60,678 bases of DNA from Funiculus sociatus GB2-C1 (lineage in GTDB: Bacteria > Cyanobacteriota > Cyanobacteriia > Cyanobacteriales > FACHB-T130), in the NCBI RefSeq assembly GCF_039962115.1, contig NZ_JAMPKJ010000037.1, positions 1 through 60,678 of the forward strand. The letters run 5' to 3'. The notes beneath the pieces were generated by a model. That model did not search any database and was not told where the DNA came from. It saw only the letters and a program-made list of their open reading frames with translations. The first letter of the stretch is position 1, and every line of letters starts with the position of its first letter. The position numbers and the translations under genes were made by a program. Positions 35,701 through 44,030 of this stretch are shown in pieces.

Positions 35701-37965
35701 CAAACTTGCTTCTACCTTTACCAGCAGTTCACGCGCCGAGAACGGTTTAATCAGATAGTCGTTGGCTCCAGCTTCGAGTCCTTCAACGCGGGATTCTTCG
35801 CCGGCGCGGGCTGATAAGAGAATGATCGGAATGTCTTGGGTTGCGGGATTAGAACGCAGCGATCGCAACAACTCAAACCCATCCATCCCCGGCATCATCA
35901 CATCGCTTAACACTAAATCAGGTGGATTGTTCTCAATGGCGGTCAAAGCAGCAACGCCATCGGCGACGGTTTGAACGGTATAAGAACCGCTTAGGAGTCG
36001 CCGAATATAGTCGCGCATATCAGCGTTGTCATCTGCCAATAAGATTTTCGATTGAGCTGCCCGATTGGCTGGTGCCAGATTTAAGTTAGTAGGATTATTG
36101 TCTAATTCAAAATCCAAAATCGGCAATCTAAAATCGCCATTCTCAGGCAACCACCGTTGAGCTTCTTCGACATAGGGTATTGCCCCTAACGCCGTTGATG
36201 CTAACGTGCGATCGGCTCCAATGCGCTCTGGCGGCAGATGAGCAGTTCCGGCGGGAATCGTCACCGTAAAGCAACTTCCCTGCCCGAAGGTGCTGGAAAC
36301 CGCGATCGCTCCCCCATGTAGTTTGACGAGTTCTTGCACCAGCGATAGCCCGATGCCAGAGCCTTCAAAACTCCGTCCTTGAGAATTTTTGACCCGATGA
36401 AATCGCTCAAATAAATGCGGTAATTCTTCAGGCGGAATGCCGACTCCTGTATCCGCAACCGATAATTTAACGTGAGAGTCTACCCACTGCAATCGAACAG
36501 TAATTGAGCCAGATAACGTAAACTTAAAAGCATTTGATAATAGATTGAGAACGATTTTTTCCCACATTTCGCGATCGATATAAATCGCTTCGGGCAAGGG
36601 TGGACAGTCAACAATCAGCGACATTCCGGCTCGTTCAATCAGCGAGCGAAACGTACTGGCAAGTTCCGCCGTATAAGTTGGCAAATCTACAGGTTCAAAA
36701 GCTGCTTGGACTCGACCTGCTTCGATGCGTGAAAAATCGAGCAAGCTATTGACGAGTTTGAGCAGCCGCATTCCGTTCCGCTGCACCAGTAGTAATTGTT
36801 CGCGTTCTTGAGGTGGAATTGTTCCATTCAAATTCGCGATCGTTTCTTCCAACGGCGACAGCATTAAGGTCAGCGGCGTGCGGAATTCGTGGGAAACATT
36901 GCTAAAAAAGGTGGTTTTGGCGCGATCGAGTTCTGCCAGTGCTTCGGCGCGTTTGCGTTCTGCTTCATAGGCTTGGGCGTTCGCGATTTCTGTGGCAATA
37001 TTGCTGGCTACCAGGTCAAAGAAGCTCCGGTATTCATCATCAAACGCACGTCTAGGGCTAATTCCAAGAACTAGAAATCCTGCTAATAGCTGCTTTTGAC
37101 CCGCCATCGCGATCGGCAAGACGATCGCCTGCTTCGACGGTTCATCCCAGGCTCCACCAGAGAGCATCCCAAACCGGGTGATTAATTCATCAATAATCTC
37201 AGCATCCCCAGTCTTTTTAACCTGTGCAAACTTCCAGCAATCACCTTCAGTAGCCAAGTTAACAAGCTTGGGCCCCGCGGGTGTCCCAGCGTTTATCCTG
37301 ACCGTTCCCACCAGCCGAGCTTGTTGCCCCTCCTGTTCGACCAGGTACAGCAAACCAAAGGAAATGTCGTAAGGATTGTTCGCAAGGGTGGCGCAGGCCA
37401 TGCGACAGGTTTCCTCAACGGACTTGGCTTCTCCGGTACTAGCAGCGAGTTCCCGTAACGTTCTGAGCCGCCGTTCACCAATCACCCGTCGGGTCGTTTC
37501 AGTCACAGCCGTAAACGCCCCTCCCACCTCGCCTGTTTCTAGAAAAATTGGGCTGTAGGAGTAGGTGAAAAAAGCTTCCTCGGTGTATCCGTAGCGATCA
37601 ACTAGCAGCAGCATATCGTCAGACCAAGTTGCCTGTGCTGTTTCCAGTACGCTCTCTAGCTGCACCCCAATAATGTCCCAAATTTCTAACCAAACTTCTT
37701 GTCCGGGTCGTCCTAGTGCCTTTGGGTGTTTAGTCCCCAGGATGGGTTGCCAAGCATCGTTGTAGAGCAATACTAATTCTTTCCCCCACCAAATGACCAT
37801 CGGGAAGCGGGAGTTCAAGACTAAAGGCACAATGGTGCGTAAGCTTTGAGGCCAGGTTTCGACAGCCCCCAAGGGCGTTTGCGACCAATCGCGCGATCGC
37901 ATCAGCGCACCCATCTCGCTACCACCCACAAACAAATTCTCAGATAATGTGCTAACTTCACCCAT
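32704..37965 (-). CDS. Multi-PAS double hybrid histidine kinase (1753 aa)
   Basis: A very large cytoplasmic sensor. In order: an N-terminal PAS-like domain (about residues 20-165; DWSQTPLGAVETWPQSLRTI); a GAF-like domain (about 180-335); HisKA with H359 (NVSHEFRTPLTLMLSP) and HATPase; a receiver (about 640-755; SDVMMPGMDGFELL); five PAS domains (about 775-1360), each ending in DI(N/T)DRK-type PAC motifs; a second HisKA with H1397 (VLSHELRSPLNPILGW) and HATPase; and a C-terminal receiver (about 1635-1750; VSDIGMPVMDGYMLM). Two complete kinase cores in one chain allow internal phosphorelay. Residues about 610-620 between HATPase and receiver are encoded by a repeat-like sequence. The XRE regulator gene ends 7 bases upstream, so translation is probably coupled. 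Confidence 0.92.
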   Translation of the reverse strand: MGEVSTLSENLFVGGSEMGALMRSRDWSQTPLGAVETWPQSLRTIVPLVLNSRFPMVIWWGKELVLLYNDAWQPILGTKHPKALGRPGQEVWLEIWDIIGVQLESVLETAQATWSDDMLLLVDRYGYTEEAFFTYSYSPIFLETGEVGGAFTAVTETTRRVIGERRLRTLRELAASTGEAKSVEETCRMACATLANNPYDISFGLLYLVEQEGQQARLVGTVRINAGTPAGPKLVNLATEGDCWKFAQVKKTGDAEIIDELITRFGMLSGGAWDEPSKQAIVLPIAMAGQKQLLAGFLVLGISPRRAFDDEYRSFFDLVASNIATEIANAQAYEAERKRAEALAELDRAKTTFFSNVSHEFRTPLTLMLSPLEETIANLNGTIPPQEREQLLLVQRNGMRLLKLVNSLLDFSRIEAGRVQAAFEPVDLPTYTAELASTFRSLIERAGMSLIVDCPPLPEAIYIDREMWEKIVLNLLSNAFKFTLSGSITVRLQWVDSHVKLSVADTGVGIPPEELPHLFERFHRVKNSQGRSFEGSGIGLSLVQELVKLHGGAIAVSSTFGQGSCFTVTIPAGTAHLPPERIGADRTLASTALGAIPYVEEAQRWLPENGDFRLPILDFELDNNPTNLNLAPANRAAQSKILLADDNADMRDYIRRLLSGSYTVQTVADGVAALTAIENNPPDLVLSDVMMPGMDGFELLRSLRSNPATQDIPIILLSARAGEESRVEGLEAGANDYLIKPFSARELLVKVEASLKLARLRQEATVRERTLLERVTDAFMALDLDFRFTYANVAAQRVSRTPLEALLGKTMWEAFPATIGNQFEFQYRRALSEQVAVEFEEYYPPFDLWVEVHAYPSPTGLSVFFRDINDRKKVEQERERFLALGSDLQVITGINGYFHWVSPTFERILGWTSDEMTSRPWAEFVHPEDLSASVSEADSLFSGNETFTFENRYRHKDGSYRWLLWNAQSYPEEQVVYGAAVDITDRKQAEATLRESEARLRFMLDASQIGDWDLDLTTQPYTAHRSLRHDQIFGYESLLPEWSYDIFLTHVHPDDRASVNEKFQETLSANTNWNFECRIIHADQSVYWIWVRSSVYCDSSGTPTRLLGIVMDITDRKRAEAALRETEEQSRNILESIGEAFFALDENWRFTYVNQFAEKLVDRIPGDLIGKNLWEEYPGLIGNEFEPIYWSAMRDRVPASLTAFYPDHDRWYEVRSYPAAQGITVYFKNVTDQIQAEAALRQSEERYRTLFESIDEGFCIIEVLFDANDTPIDYRFLEINPVFEQQTALQQAVGKTMRQLVPDIEDHWIKIYGQVALTGKSVRFENGSEVMNRWFDVYACRTGQPEARKVAIVFKDISDRKRIEAEREQLLQREQTAREAAERANRIKDEFLAVLSHELRSPLNPILGWSSLLQRGNLDATKTATALATIERNARLQAQLIDDLLDISRILSGKLSLNAMSVDLNMVISAALETVRLAAEAKLLQIQTTFSPSQGMVIGDAGRLQQVIWNLLSNAVKFTPQGGQITVKLTQTETHAQIQVTDTGKGINPDFLPYVFEHFRQEDGATTRKFGGLGLGLAIARQVVEMHGGTVTVDSPGIGLGATFTVQIPLAPQLIESPTLDPSPVRDSDLSGIHILVVDDETDSREFVAFVLEQAGAIVTTVASGIDALRAFSQSVPNIIVSDIGMPVMDGYMLMRQIRTLPEGKQIPAIALTAYAGEVDRQQAEAAGFQRHVAKPIEPEVVVAMVVELVSSV
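36105..36138. repeat. Repeat-like segment inside the double-kinase gene
   Basis: Read on the minus strand it contains GATTTTGGATTTTGAAT and GATTTTAGATTG, blocks shared with the repeats at 7583 and 16221 (ATTTTGGATTTTAAA, TGATTTTGGATTG). It encodes RLPILDFELDN in the linker between HATPase and receiver, so it sits where extra residues are tolerated. It is only about 34 bases, so chance similarity is possible. Confidence 0.4.
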
Positions 37966-37972
37966 GACACGC

Positions 37973-38275
37973 CTATCCTTCGTGTGAGAAGTGCTGCGTT
38001 AGCAGCCGTTGGATTCCGGATCGAAGCGTTTCTGAAGAAAACTGGCTAAGTTGATCAATTAGTGCTAATGCGCGAAACTGTTTTATTGCCAGAGGTGAAG
38101 GCTGAATATGCCCGTTTTCCCACCGATTGATAGTCGCGTAAGCAACACCCAGTGTCTCTACAAGCTGCGCCTGAGTCAGGTTGGTCAATTGCCCCAGTTC
38201 ATCAATTAATTTGCCAACTTCAGGCTGATCCAGCACAGATGTGGTGTTAACTGCTGCATTTTTAGGAAAGCCCAT
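37973..38275 (-). CDS. XRE-family helix-turn-helix regulator
   Basis: A 100-residue protein with a Cro/C1-type helix-turn-helix at about residues 24-62 (LTNLTQAQLVETLGVAYATI, then NRWENGHIQPSP), which binds DNA. The N-terminal tail is polar and the C-terminal third (FRALALIDQLSQFSSETLRS) is helical, perhaps for dimerisation. Its TAG stop is 7 bases before the ATG of the 1753-residue kinase, and AAGGA for the kinase lies within its last codons. The two are therefore almost certainly one operon, and the regulator may be an output or an autoregulator. The start at 38275 has no strong ribosome site. Confidence 0.82.
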   Translation of the reverse strand: MGFPKNAAVNTTSVLDQPEVGKLIDELGQLTNLTQAQLVETLGVAYATINRWENGHIQPSPLAIKQFRALALIDQLSQFSSETLRSGIQRLLTQHFSHEG

Positions 38276-38355
38276 AAAAGTGGTATGCGTAACAAATATT
38301 ATAGTTCTTATCCATCATAGGGTAGAAAAAAGCAATGTTCTGCCCTTATAGATAA

Positions 38356-38715
38356 ATGTGGAGTTATATGGCAAAGACTAAGCTTAAAAGTCTTACTCCT
38401 GAACAAGAAGCACTGATTCCGGTAATCCGTGAAAAATGGATAGCAATTGTTTTCTCCAAAGGACTAATTAATCGCTCAAAAGCTAAAGAAGCGGTTCAAT
38501 TTGCTTACTCCGCAATTGGCAAAAAAGACCCTGAAATTATTTTTTTTGATAGCCCTTATGCAGCTTTAAACAGCCCGATTCTAAATAGAAAAGGGAGATT
38601 TTTAGGGAATTTATTTGACTTTGAGCTGAAATGGAAATTAGAGCAGCAACTGATGAGTCACAAGGCAAGACAATTTCAGTATCTAGCGTACCAACTATAT
38701 AGCAGTCCTAAATGA
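38356..38715 (+). CDS. DUF6745-like N-terminal fragment, 119 aa
   Basis: The text SLTPEQEALIPVIREKWIAI and later GKKDPEIIFFDSPYAALNSP matches, as I recall it, the N-terminal part of longer cyanobacterial DUF6745 proteins of several hundred residues. This one stops after 119 codons (AYQLYSSPK), so it is either a short version or a remnant. ATG 38368 (MAKTKLKS) has GGAG four bases upstream and may be the true start rather than 38356. A dispersed hairpin follows 13 bases after the stop. Function unknown. Confidence 0.6.
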   Translation: MWSYMAKTKLKSLTPEQEALIPVIREKWIAIVFSKGLINRSKAKEAVQFAYSAIGKKDPEIIFFDSPYAALNSPILNRKGRFLGNLFDFELKWKLEQQLMSHKARQFQYLAYQLYSSPK

Positions 38716-38728
38716 TTCGTGAAGGAGA

Positions 38729-38759
38729 GATCCCGCACTTCTGTAAGAAGTGCGGGATC
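38729..38759. repeat. Hairpin repeat, 14-bp stem (family member 2)
   Basis: GATCCCGCACTTCT (38729-38742), loop GTA, AGAAGTGCGGGATC (38746-38759): a perfect stem preceded by GGAGA. It has the same size, loop length and flanks as 7521-7551. The arms differ at matching positions so that pairing is kept. Confidence 0.75.
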
Positions 38760-38887
38760 TGAAGGGCTGGTATCTCACAACTCTGGCGAGGATTGCTATA
38801 GAAAAGCAATTCGCTGGGTGAATTGGGGAATCGATCCTGAAGAATTTTCCGTGCAAACATGAAAATACTCCCTCAAAACCAATTTTC

Positions 38888-38917
38888 CTCCTTCCCAGTC
38901 CGCAGCCTGGGAAGGAG
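38888..38917. terminator. 11-bp hairpin after fghA, possible terminator
   Basis: CTCCTTCCCAG (38888-38898) pairs with CTGGGAAGGAG (38907-38917), five bases beyond the fghA stop. Read on the minus strand it is followed by AAAATT, with no long T tract. The TTCCCAG/CTGGGAA core links it to the repeats at 18602, 26721 and 60088. Confidence 0.55.
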
Positions 38918-38921
38918 AAAT

Positions 38922-39770
38922 TTAGCTAAACAGCGCGATCGCGTGGTGGCGGATGTGATCTTCAATGAAAGTGGCGATAAAATAGTAACTGTGGTTGTAC
39001 CCTTCTTGGTAGCGCAAAGTTAGCGGTTGTCCCGCTTCTGCACACGCTTTTTCAAACGCCTCTGGAAGCAGTTGTTCGGCGAGAAACTGATCCGCTGTGC
39101 CTTGGTCGATGAGAATGGGACGGTTAAATTTGGCACTCAGTACCAATTCGCTTGCATCGTAGTTGCGCCAGCTTTCCTTATCTGCGCCAAGGTAATTACT
39201 GAAAGCTTTCTGACCCCAAGGACAGCGCATCGGCGCGGCAATGGGTGCAAAAGCTGAAACCGATTTATAAAGCTCAGGGTTTCTTAAAGCACATACTAAA
39301 GCTCCGTGTCCGCCCATCGAATGCCCGAAAATTCCCATTTTTTCAGGTTGTACCGGGAAATTATCGGCAATTAGAGCAGGTAATTCGCGGACAACATAGC
39401 TGTACATTTGATAATGCGATCGCCACTTTTGCTGAGTAGCATCAACGTAAAATCCCGCACCAGTACCAAAATCCCAATCTTTATCTTCACCTTCAATTCC
39501 CCTATTACGAGGGCTGGTATCTGGTACAACGAGCATTATCCCGTACTTAGCAGCAAATTGTTGTGCGCCAGACTTACCCATAAAGTTCTCTTCAGTGCAA
39601 GTCAAACCTGAGAGGAAATAAAGAACTGGTACTGGTGCTGATTTTGCTTGCGGTGGCTGATAGACAGAAAATCGCATTTCGCCGTTACAAGTATCAGAAA
39701 CATGGCTGTAAAAACCAATTTTACCGCCAAAACAAAGATGCTCAGAAACCAGTTTGGGAAACGCTGACAT
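38922..39770 (-). CDS. fghA: S-formylglutathione hydrolase
   Basis: A 282-residue esterase-D type alpha/beta hydrolase that releases formate and glutathione from S-formylglutathione in formaldehyde detoxification. The nucleophile is S151 in [13 protein letters not shown]. The acid is the Asp in [12 protein letters not shown] (about 228) and the histidine is in GYNHSYYF (about 262). [11 protein letters not shown] (about 54-64) is the family's oxyanion region. The length matches the family. A partner formaldehyde dehydrogenase is not in the window. Confidence 0.92.
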   Translation of the reverse strand: MSAFPKLVSEHLCFGGKIGFYSHVSDTCNGEMRFSVYQPPQAKSAPVPVLYFLSGLTCTEENFMGKSGAQQFAAKYGIMLVVPDTSPRNRGIEGEDKDWDFGTGAGFYVDATQQKWRSHYQMYSYVVRELPALIADNFPVQPEKMGIFGHSMGGHGALVCALRNPELYKSVSAFAPIAAPMRCPWGQKAFSNYLGADKESWRNYDASELVLSAKFNRPILIDQGTADQFLAEQLLPEAFEKACAEAGQPLTLRYQEGYNHSYYFIATFIEDHIRHHAIALFS

Positions 39771-40185
39771 AAGGGTTCATCCAATAGTATGCCCACACTC
39801 CTGTTGCGGTCGATGCTCCGCAAACGAAGCCGTAGCGTTGGCAGGCTTAATTATACAGGCTTTGTTTCTGTAACGCCAGACTAAAGTCTTGAGCGGCTCG
39901 CTCGATAACCAAGCTGAGCTAATCCAATTTTGGATTAGAAACTATTGCATATGTAGCACAATACGGTTCAGTTAAGAATAATTGTAGTACCCCGTCTATC
40001 ATAAAATGTTTGGTTAATTGTAGGAAATGGTTGAGGTGCGCGTTACCCAACTTTATCAGGATTTTGTTGGGTTGCATCGCTTAACTATTCCCTACTATTA
40101 ATAACTAGAGTGATCGCTGTGTCTCCCCCACACATGAGGCACCTCAGTAATAGCATTCCCAGGCTGAGCCTTTTAACGAGGAAAA
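39771..40185. other. Intergenic region with dispersed repeats
   Basis: These 415 bases follow the ends of two minus-strand genes' territory (fghA start and the next gene's stop). They contain ATACGGTTCAGTTAAG (about 39962), almost identical to a phrase near 9660, and the palindrome at 40045-40072. No gene is supported. Confidence 0.5.
40045..40072. repeat. Palindrome ACCCAAC...GTTGGGT
   Basis: ACCCAAC (40045-40051) and GTTGGGT (40066-40072) flank TTTATCAGGATTTT. The wider text (GCGTTACCCAAC ... GTTGGGTTGC) is a palindrome of the type commonly seen between cyanobacterial genes. Confidence 0.5.
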
Positions 40186-40992
40186 TTAAGTACCAGCAGC
40201 CCGCTTCGTGCGAAAACTCACATTTACCCCATCGCTTAATTGCTCTAGCACCAACAGAGGTGTTGGCTTTGCCTTCTGATCCCAATTTAGTTTTACAATG
40301 CGCCCCTGAATTGTTGGTTGCCAAGTATCGTGATCGTCTGCTGGAGAGAGGAATGTTTCGATACAGTCTATAATTTGGCTAATCGTAGCAGAAGTAGCCT
40401 GAGTAGGTAATTTCATTAACTTAATTTGGATGCGGAAAAGCACCCGCTTAGAGCGCCTTGTGCCTTCTCCCGTCTCATAAATAACATCAAAGATTTCATC
40501 CACTTGACGAGCTTGCGTACTAGCAATTCCAACCGCTGCTTGCGATGCTTGAGTCGGACGGAGAGCTAAGGTGATTAGTTCTTTAACTCTAACTTTAATT
40601 TGATTGACGACCGCAAAGTGAAACACCTCCTCATCCATTCGCATTCTCAGGTAGTCTAAGTTAAACTCCCGCGAGTTAACCAAGTCAGGATTGCTTTCCA
40701 TTCTATGAATAGAATCAAGCGCCAACTTTAACTTTTTCTGGAGGTCTTTGATTTTAAAATCTTGTAACTTGGCTCTCTTTGCTATCTCATTAGATTTGAT
40801 CTTGACAAATACTCCCCCAGCAATCAGCAGTAAAGCCAATCCTCCGGTGGTGAACATCCAGATTGACGGTGGTTGAGGGTTAGCAGCTGCGGCTGCTTGT
40901 TGTGCGGTTTGAGTTTTTTTGGCTGGGAGTTGAGTCTTCTTAGCAGGGGTTTGAGCTAAAAGAGAGTCTACAAAAATCATGGGAGTGGACAT
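40186..40992 (-). CDS. Single-span membrane protein of unknown function
   Basis: A 268-residue protein. An Ala/Gln/Lys-rich N-terminal stretch (residues about 14-42, with a repeated PAKKTQ) precedes one transmembrane helix (IWMFTTGGLALLLIAGGVFV, about 43-62), a lysine-rich coiled coil (about 65-100) and a soluble C-terminal domain (about 110-262). I do not recognise the domain. The predicted layout is one anchor with a cytoplasmic or periplasmic domain. It lies 92 bases downstream of the M15-domain gene on the same strand and may be co-transcribed with it. ATG 40980 (MIFVDS) is an alternative start. Confidence 0.7.
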   Translation of the reverse strand: MSTPMIFVDSLLAQTPAKKTQLPAKKTQTAQQAAAAANPQPPSIWMFTTGGLALLLIAGGVFVKIKSNEIAKRAKLQDFKIKDLQKKLKLALDSIHRMESNPDLVNSREFNLDYLRMRMDEEVFHFAVVNQIKVRVKELITLALRPTQASQAAVGIASTQARQVDEIFDVIYETGEGTRRSKRVLFRIQIKLMKLPTQATSATISQIIDCIETFLSPADDHDTWQPTIQGRIVKLNWDQKAKPTPLLVLEQLSDGVNVSFRTKRAAGT

Positions 40993-41084
40993 ATAGGCTA
41001 CGGCTAGAAATTGATGTCTATTATCAGGATTCCCAAAGTAAAAGTTAAAAATGAAAAATAATTTAATTTTCCATTTTTATTGAT

Positions 41085-42827
41085 TTAGTTTTGCCACCGT
41101 GTGCGGTGACATCGCGCATCAATATGGCATAGGTTTGGAAATCGGGTGTAGCGGCCCAAGCCACCAGACCACCAAGGGTCGAGGAACCAATAAAGTTGAG
41201 TGCCAGAAAGCCCTTCGCAGGTGAAGTCTATTGCATCCCCAACAATATGACGGCTGTATAATGCGCCACCAAGCGCTCGATTAATGGCTGGTGGTCGATA
41301 CCAGCTGGCGACTAAAATTGGCCGTCCAATGCGATCGCGTGCTTTCTGTGCCATTTTAGCAATCCGGACGATCGCATCTAAAGTCTCTTGATTGGGTGGC
41401 ATCCAGATACCTCCAGAGGTAGCTTCTGCCCAGGTAAAGTTGCCATCCGGCACGATTGCAGCCGACAGCTGAATATTTTCTAGCGTCCAGTGTTCGGGAC
41501 GCTCTTTAAAGATAACTGGCATTGGCTTGGGTGGAGAATCCGGGGAATCTTTCCGCGCCTTATATATGCGTTTGAGATCGTCGAACAGGGAACGGATGGC
41601 TTGATCTCTAGTCACATTGCGCCAAAGTTGAACCAGACGAATTAAAGCTTCCCGTTGGTAATCCAGTTCTTTATATTCAATAGGCAAACGGCGGATAAAC
41701 TCTAGTAATTCATTGTCCAACTGGACGGCAAGATGAGAGAAGGTAGTGCGATCTGCGGTACTGCTACCCAACATTTGGGGATCGATGCCCAAAGCCGCCA
41801 GCGCCGCCGCACGCGAGTCTAATTTCCGCCAGAGTCGCAACAACTCGGTGAGGGCATGGCGTTGGGTTCCGGTTCCTTGATAATACTGGGGGATAAACTG
41901 CACAAAGGCAATCAGTGCGGGATCGATTATTTTAATTCCAGTTTCGGCGGAGGTGTTGTTTTTCAAAGATGCGATCGCATCTTCCCGCGACTGGAGTTGT
42001 CGCCACAGCTGAGTTAGGCGCAGCAGTGCTTCCCGTTGATACGGATAACCAGAGTAATTTTGGGCAACTTGCTGGATAAATTGCTTCAGGGGAATATCTA
42101 GCGCAGATTCATCGAAGTTGTCTTCAGCTAAGGCTTGATCCCCCCTAGCCCCCCTTGGAAAGGGGGGAGAAAAGTCCCCATTTTCAAGGGGGGTTGGGGG
42201 GATCTTCTGCAAAGAGGCTACGAAAAGCTTTGCGATCGCATCTTCCCTGGTATCCAAGTGATGCCATATCCGCACCGCTTCCAGCACCGCATCCCGTTGC
42301 TGAGGCAAGCCTATATAGTAATCAGCAACACGTTCCACCAAACTTACTAACGCCTGATCCAGATAAGCAAGATTTTCTGGCAAGCCTGCCACCGAAAAAT
42401 CTATAGCCATGTCTTTCAGGTAAGCTTGCAGTAGCGCATCAGCGTTACTTGCTTCCAAAAGCGCCGCCGTGGGTTCGCTGGCAGATGGTACATAACCAGC
42501 AGCGACAGATTGAAGGAAGCGATCGCTATAACGACCTTTTTCCACATCCCACATTTCGGCACCTTTCCACCCCTGAACAACTAAACTGTTGCACAGACTT
42601 CCAATAGTATTAGCCGCATATTGCACCTGTTTCGGAAAAGAATCTACCTCTTCCAAAGGAATCCGGTTAGCCGGAGAGATGCCCAGCCCCTTTTCTGTGT
42701 CCGATAGCGACGGTGAAGAGTGTACTTGATAAAGCGCCGCCAAAATCGGCTTGTGGATGCCCGTCCGTTCCGCTTCTAAAAGATAGTAGTAATTGCGCTG
42801 GTTTGGTGTCAGTGTTGGCATAGCCAT
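41085..42827 (-). CDS. M15_3-type peptidase domain protein with helical repeats
   Basis: A 580-residue protein. The C-terminal 125 residues are a D-Ala-D-Ala carboxypeptidase-like M15_3 domain: SWYRPPAINRALGGALYSRH, then the zinc motif RHIVGDAIDF, and LCHIDAR near the end, giving His, Asp and His ligands. The middle holds four similar helical units of about 60-90 residues with Y-QR-AL-x(3)-LWR-LDSR-x-AA (about 170-203, 255-290, 315-350 and 385-420). There is no obvious signal peptide. Residues about 208-230 (PPTPLENGDFSPPFPRGARG) are encoded by a palindromic repeat inserted between units 1 and 2. The likely role is peptidoglycan cleavage or binding. Confidence 0.82.
   Translation of the reverse strand: MAMPTLTPNQRNYYYLLEAERTGIHKPILAALYQVHSSPSLSDTEKGLGISPANRIPLEEVDSFPKQVQYAANTIGSLCNSLVVQGWKGAEMWDVEKGRYSDRFLQSVAAGYVPSASEPTAALLEASNADALLQAYLKDMAIDFSVAGLPENLAYLDQALVSLVERVADYYIGLPQQRDAVLEAVRIWHHLDTREDAIAKLFVASLQKIPPTPLENGDFSPPFPRGARGDQALAEDNFDESALDIPLKQFIQQVAQNYSGYPYQREALLRLTQLWRQLQSREDAIASLKNNTSAETGIKIIDPALIAFVQFIPQYYQGTGTQRHALTELLRLWRKLDSRAAALAALGIDPQMLGSSTADRTTFSHLAVQLDNELLEFIRRLPIEYKELDYQREALIRLVQLWRNVTRDQAIRSLFDDLKRIYKARKDSPDSPPKPMPVIFKERPEHWTLENIQLSAAIVPDGNFTWAEATSGGIWMPPNQETLDAIVRIAKMAQKARDRIGRPILVASWYRPPAINRALGGALYSRHIVGDAIDFTCEGLSGTQLYWFLDPWWSGGLGRYTRFPNLCHIDARCHRTRWQN
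42138..42214. repeat. Palindromic C/G-rich repeat inside the M15-domain gene
   Basis: GATCCCCCCTAGCCCCCC begins and GGGGTTGGGGGGATC ends this 77-base segment, with AAAGGGGGGAGAAAAG and CCCCATTTTCAAGG between. It folds into nested hairpins and is typical of C/G-rich palindromes that normally sit between cyanobacterial genes. Here it is in frame and encodes a proline-rich linker without a stop. Confidence 0.75.
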
Positions 42828-42885
42828 TTTTTTTTCCCACTAAAACCACTTTATGATCACTTTCCTACCGCTTCATCAAGCTAAT

Positions 42886-43626
42886 ATGAAGAATTACTTG
42901 AAAAATGTTCGTCTAGTTGCAACCGACATGGATGGCACCTTGACGAGCCAAGGCAAGTTTACCGCAAGTTTACTCCAAGCTTTAGAAAATTTAGCAGATG
43001 CCAGCATTCCCGTGCTGATTGTCACCGGGCGTTCCGCTGGCTGGATGAGTGGTTTAAGCGCGATATTGCCAATTGCGGGTGCATTAGCAGAAAACGGCGG
43101 CTTATTCTACCCATCTGGCACCGAAACCCCAGTAACTTTAACCCCCATTCCCGATATTGTTGCCCACAGACAACAGCTTTATCATATTTTTGACCAACTC
43201 AAATCTAAATTTCCTTATCTTCAAGAATCTGGTGACAATCGTTTTCGCATTACCGATTGGACATTTGATAATCGCCAACTGACACCCGATGATCTGCAAA
43301 CTATAAACGCATTTTGTCAAGAATTGGGCTGGAGTTTTACCTACAGTTCCATACAGTGTCACATCAAACCAAAGCAACAAGATAAAGCAACTGGTTTGCT
43401 GAAAGTATTAACCCATCACTTCCCTCAATACACACCAGAACAAGTTGTCACAGTTGGCGATAGTCCCAACGATGAAAGTTTATTTAATCCTCAATATTTT
43501 CCCCTTTCCGTTGGTGTGGCAAATGTTTTAGAGTATGCCAATCAGTTAACTCATAAACCCGCTTACATTACCAAGTTTGCCGAAGGCGAGGGATTTTGTG
43601 AATTAGCGAAATTACTTTTAAAGTAG
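42886..43626 (+). CDS. HAD-superfamily hydrolase, Cof/type IIB
   Basis: A 246-residue phosphatase-like protein. Motif I is the nucleophile in ATDMDGTLTSQG (about residues 12-23), motif II the T in PVLIVTGRSAG (about 52), and motifs III/IV K-x(n)-GDSPNDESLF (about 198-207). The cap between them is type IIB. It probably dephosphorylates a sugar phosphate or similar metabolite. I prefer ATG 42886 (MKNYLKNVRLVATDMD) because ATG 42853 would leave only 25 bases before the divergent M15 gene. Both starts are possible. Confidence 0.85.
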   Translation: MKNYLKNVRLVATDMDGTLTSQGKFTASLLQALENLADASIPVLIVTGRSAGWMSGLSAILPIAGALAENGGLFYPSGTETPVTLTPIPDIVAHRQQLYHIFDQLKSKFPYLQESGDNRFRITDWTFDNRQLTPDDLQTINAFCQELGWSFTYSSIQCHIKPKQQDKATGLLKVLTHHFPQYTPEQVVTVGDSPNDESLFNPQYFPLSVGVANVLEYANQLTHKPAYITKFAEGEGFCELAKLLLK

Positions 43627-43785
43627 AGTGGGATAGAATTTTTATAGTCTTCATTTCTATTAGTTTCGGACTTTTGCGTACAAAAACTGCCCTTTCTGCC
43701 TTAAAATCCAGCCGACCCAGGCTTCATTTGTTCACCTTTAACTTTGGTAGTTAGCTGTTTGTGCTTATAATTTTGGTGTCCCTAA

Positions 43786-43905
43786 TGGGAACAGTTTGAT
43801 GATAACTTTCCCAATTCGATTGCCCCAGAAGAATACGATATATTTAAAGATAAGTACACTTTGGGTTTTTACAAATGGCTTGGCTACACCAGTATTTTAA
43901 AATAG
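43786..43905 (+). pseudogene. Short coding relic, unknown family
   Basis: One frame reads WEQFDDNFPNSIAPEEYDIF then KDKYTLGFYKWLGYTSILK and stops at 43903-43905. It follows directly after a stop and has no start, yet the composition is protein-like. It is probably the C-terminal remnant of a lost gene, perhaps related to the broken frame at 44031. I do not recognise it. Confidence 0.35.
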
Positions 43906-44030
43906 GACGCTACAGAAGAATATTACCTTATTAAATGTACTGGTTTAGGATTGCCATAAATTTAAGCTGAAGTAAAATTATAAATTATTACTGTCCTACC
44001 ATCCGCATTAAGAAAAACGAGTGGTCAAGA

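Noticed and set aside
40085-40324. Minus-strand open frame of 79 codons
   Set aside because: It overlaps the end of the single-span membrane protein gene in another frame and has no motif.
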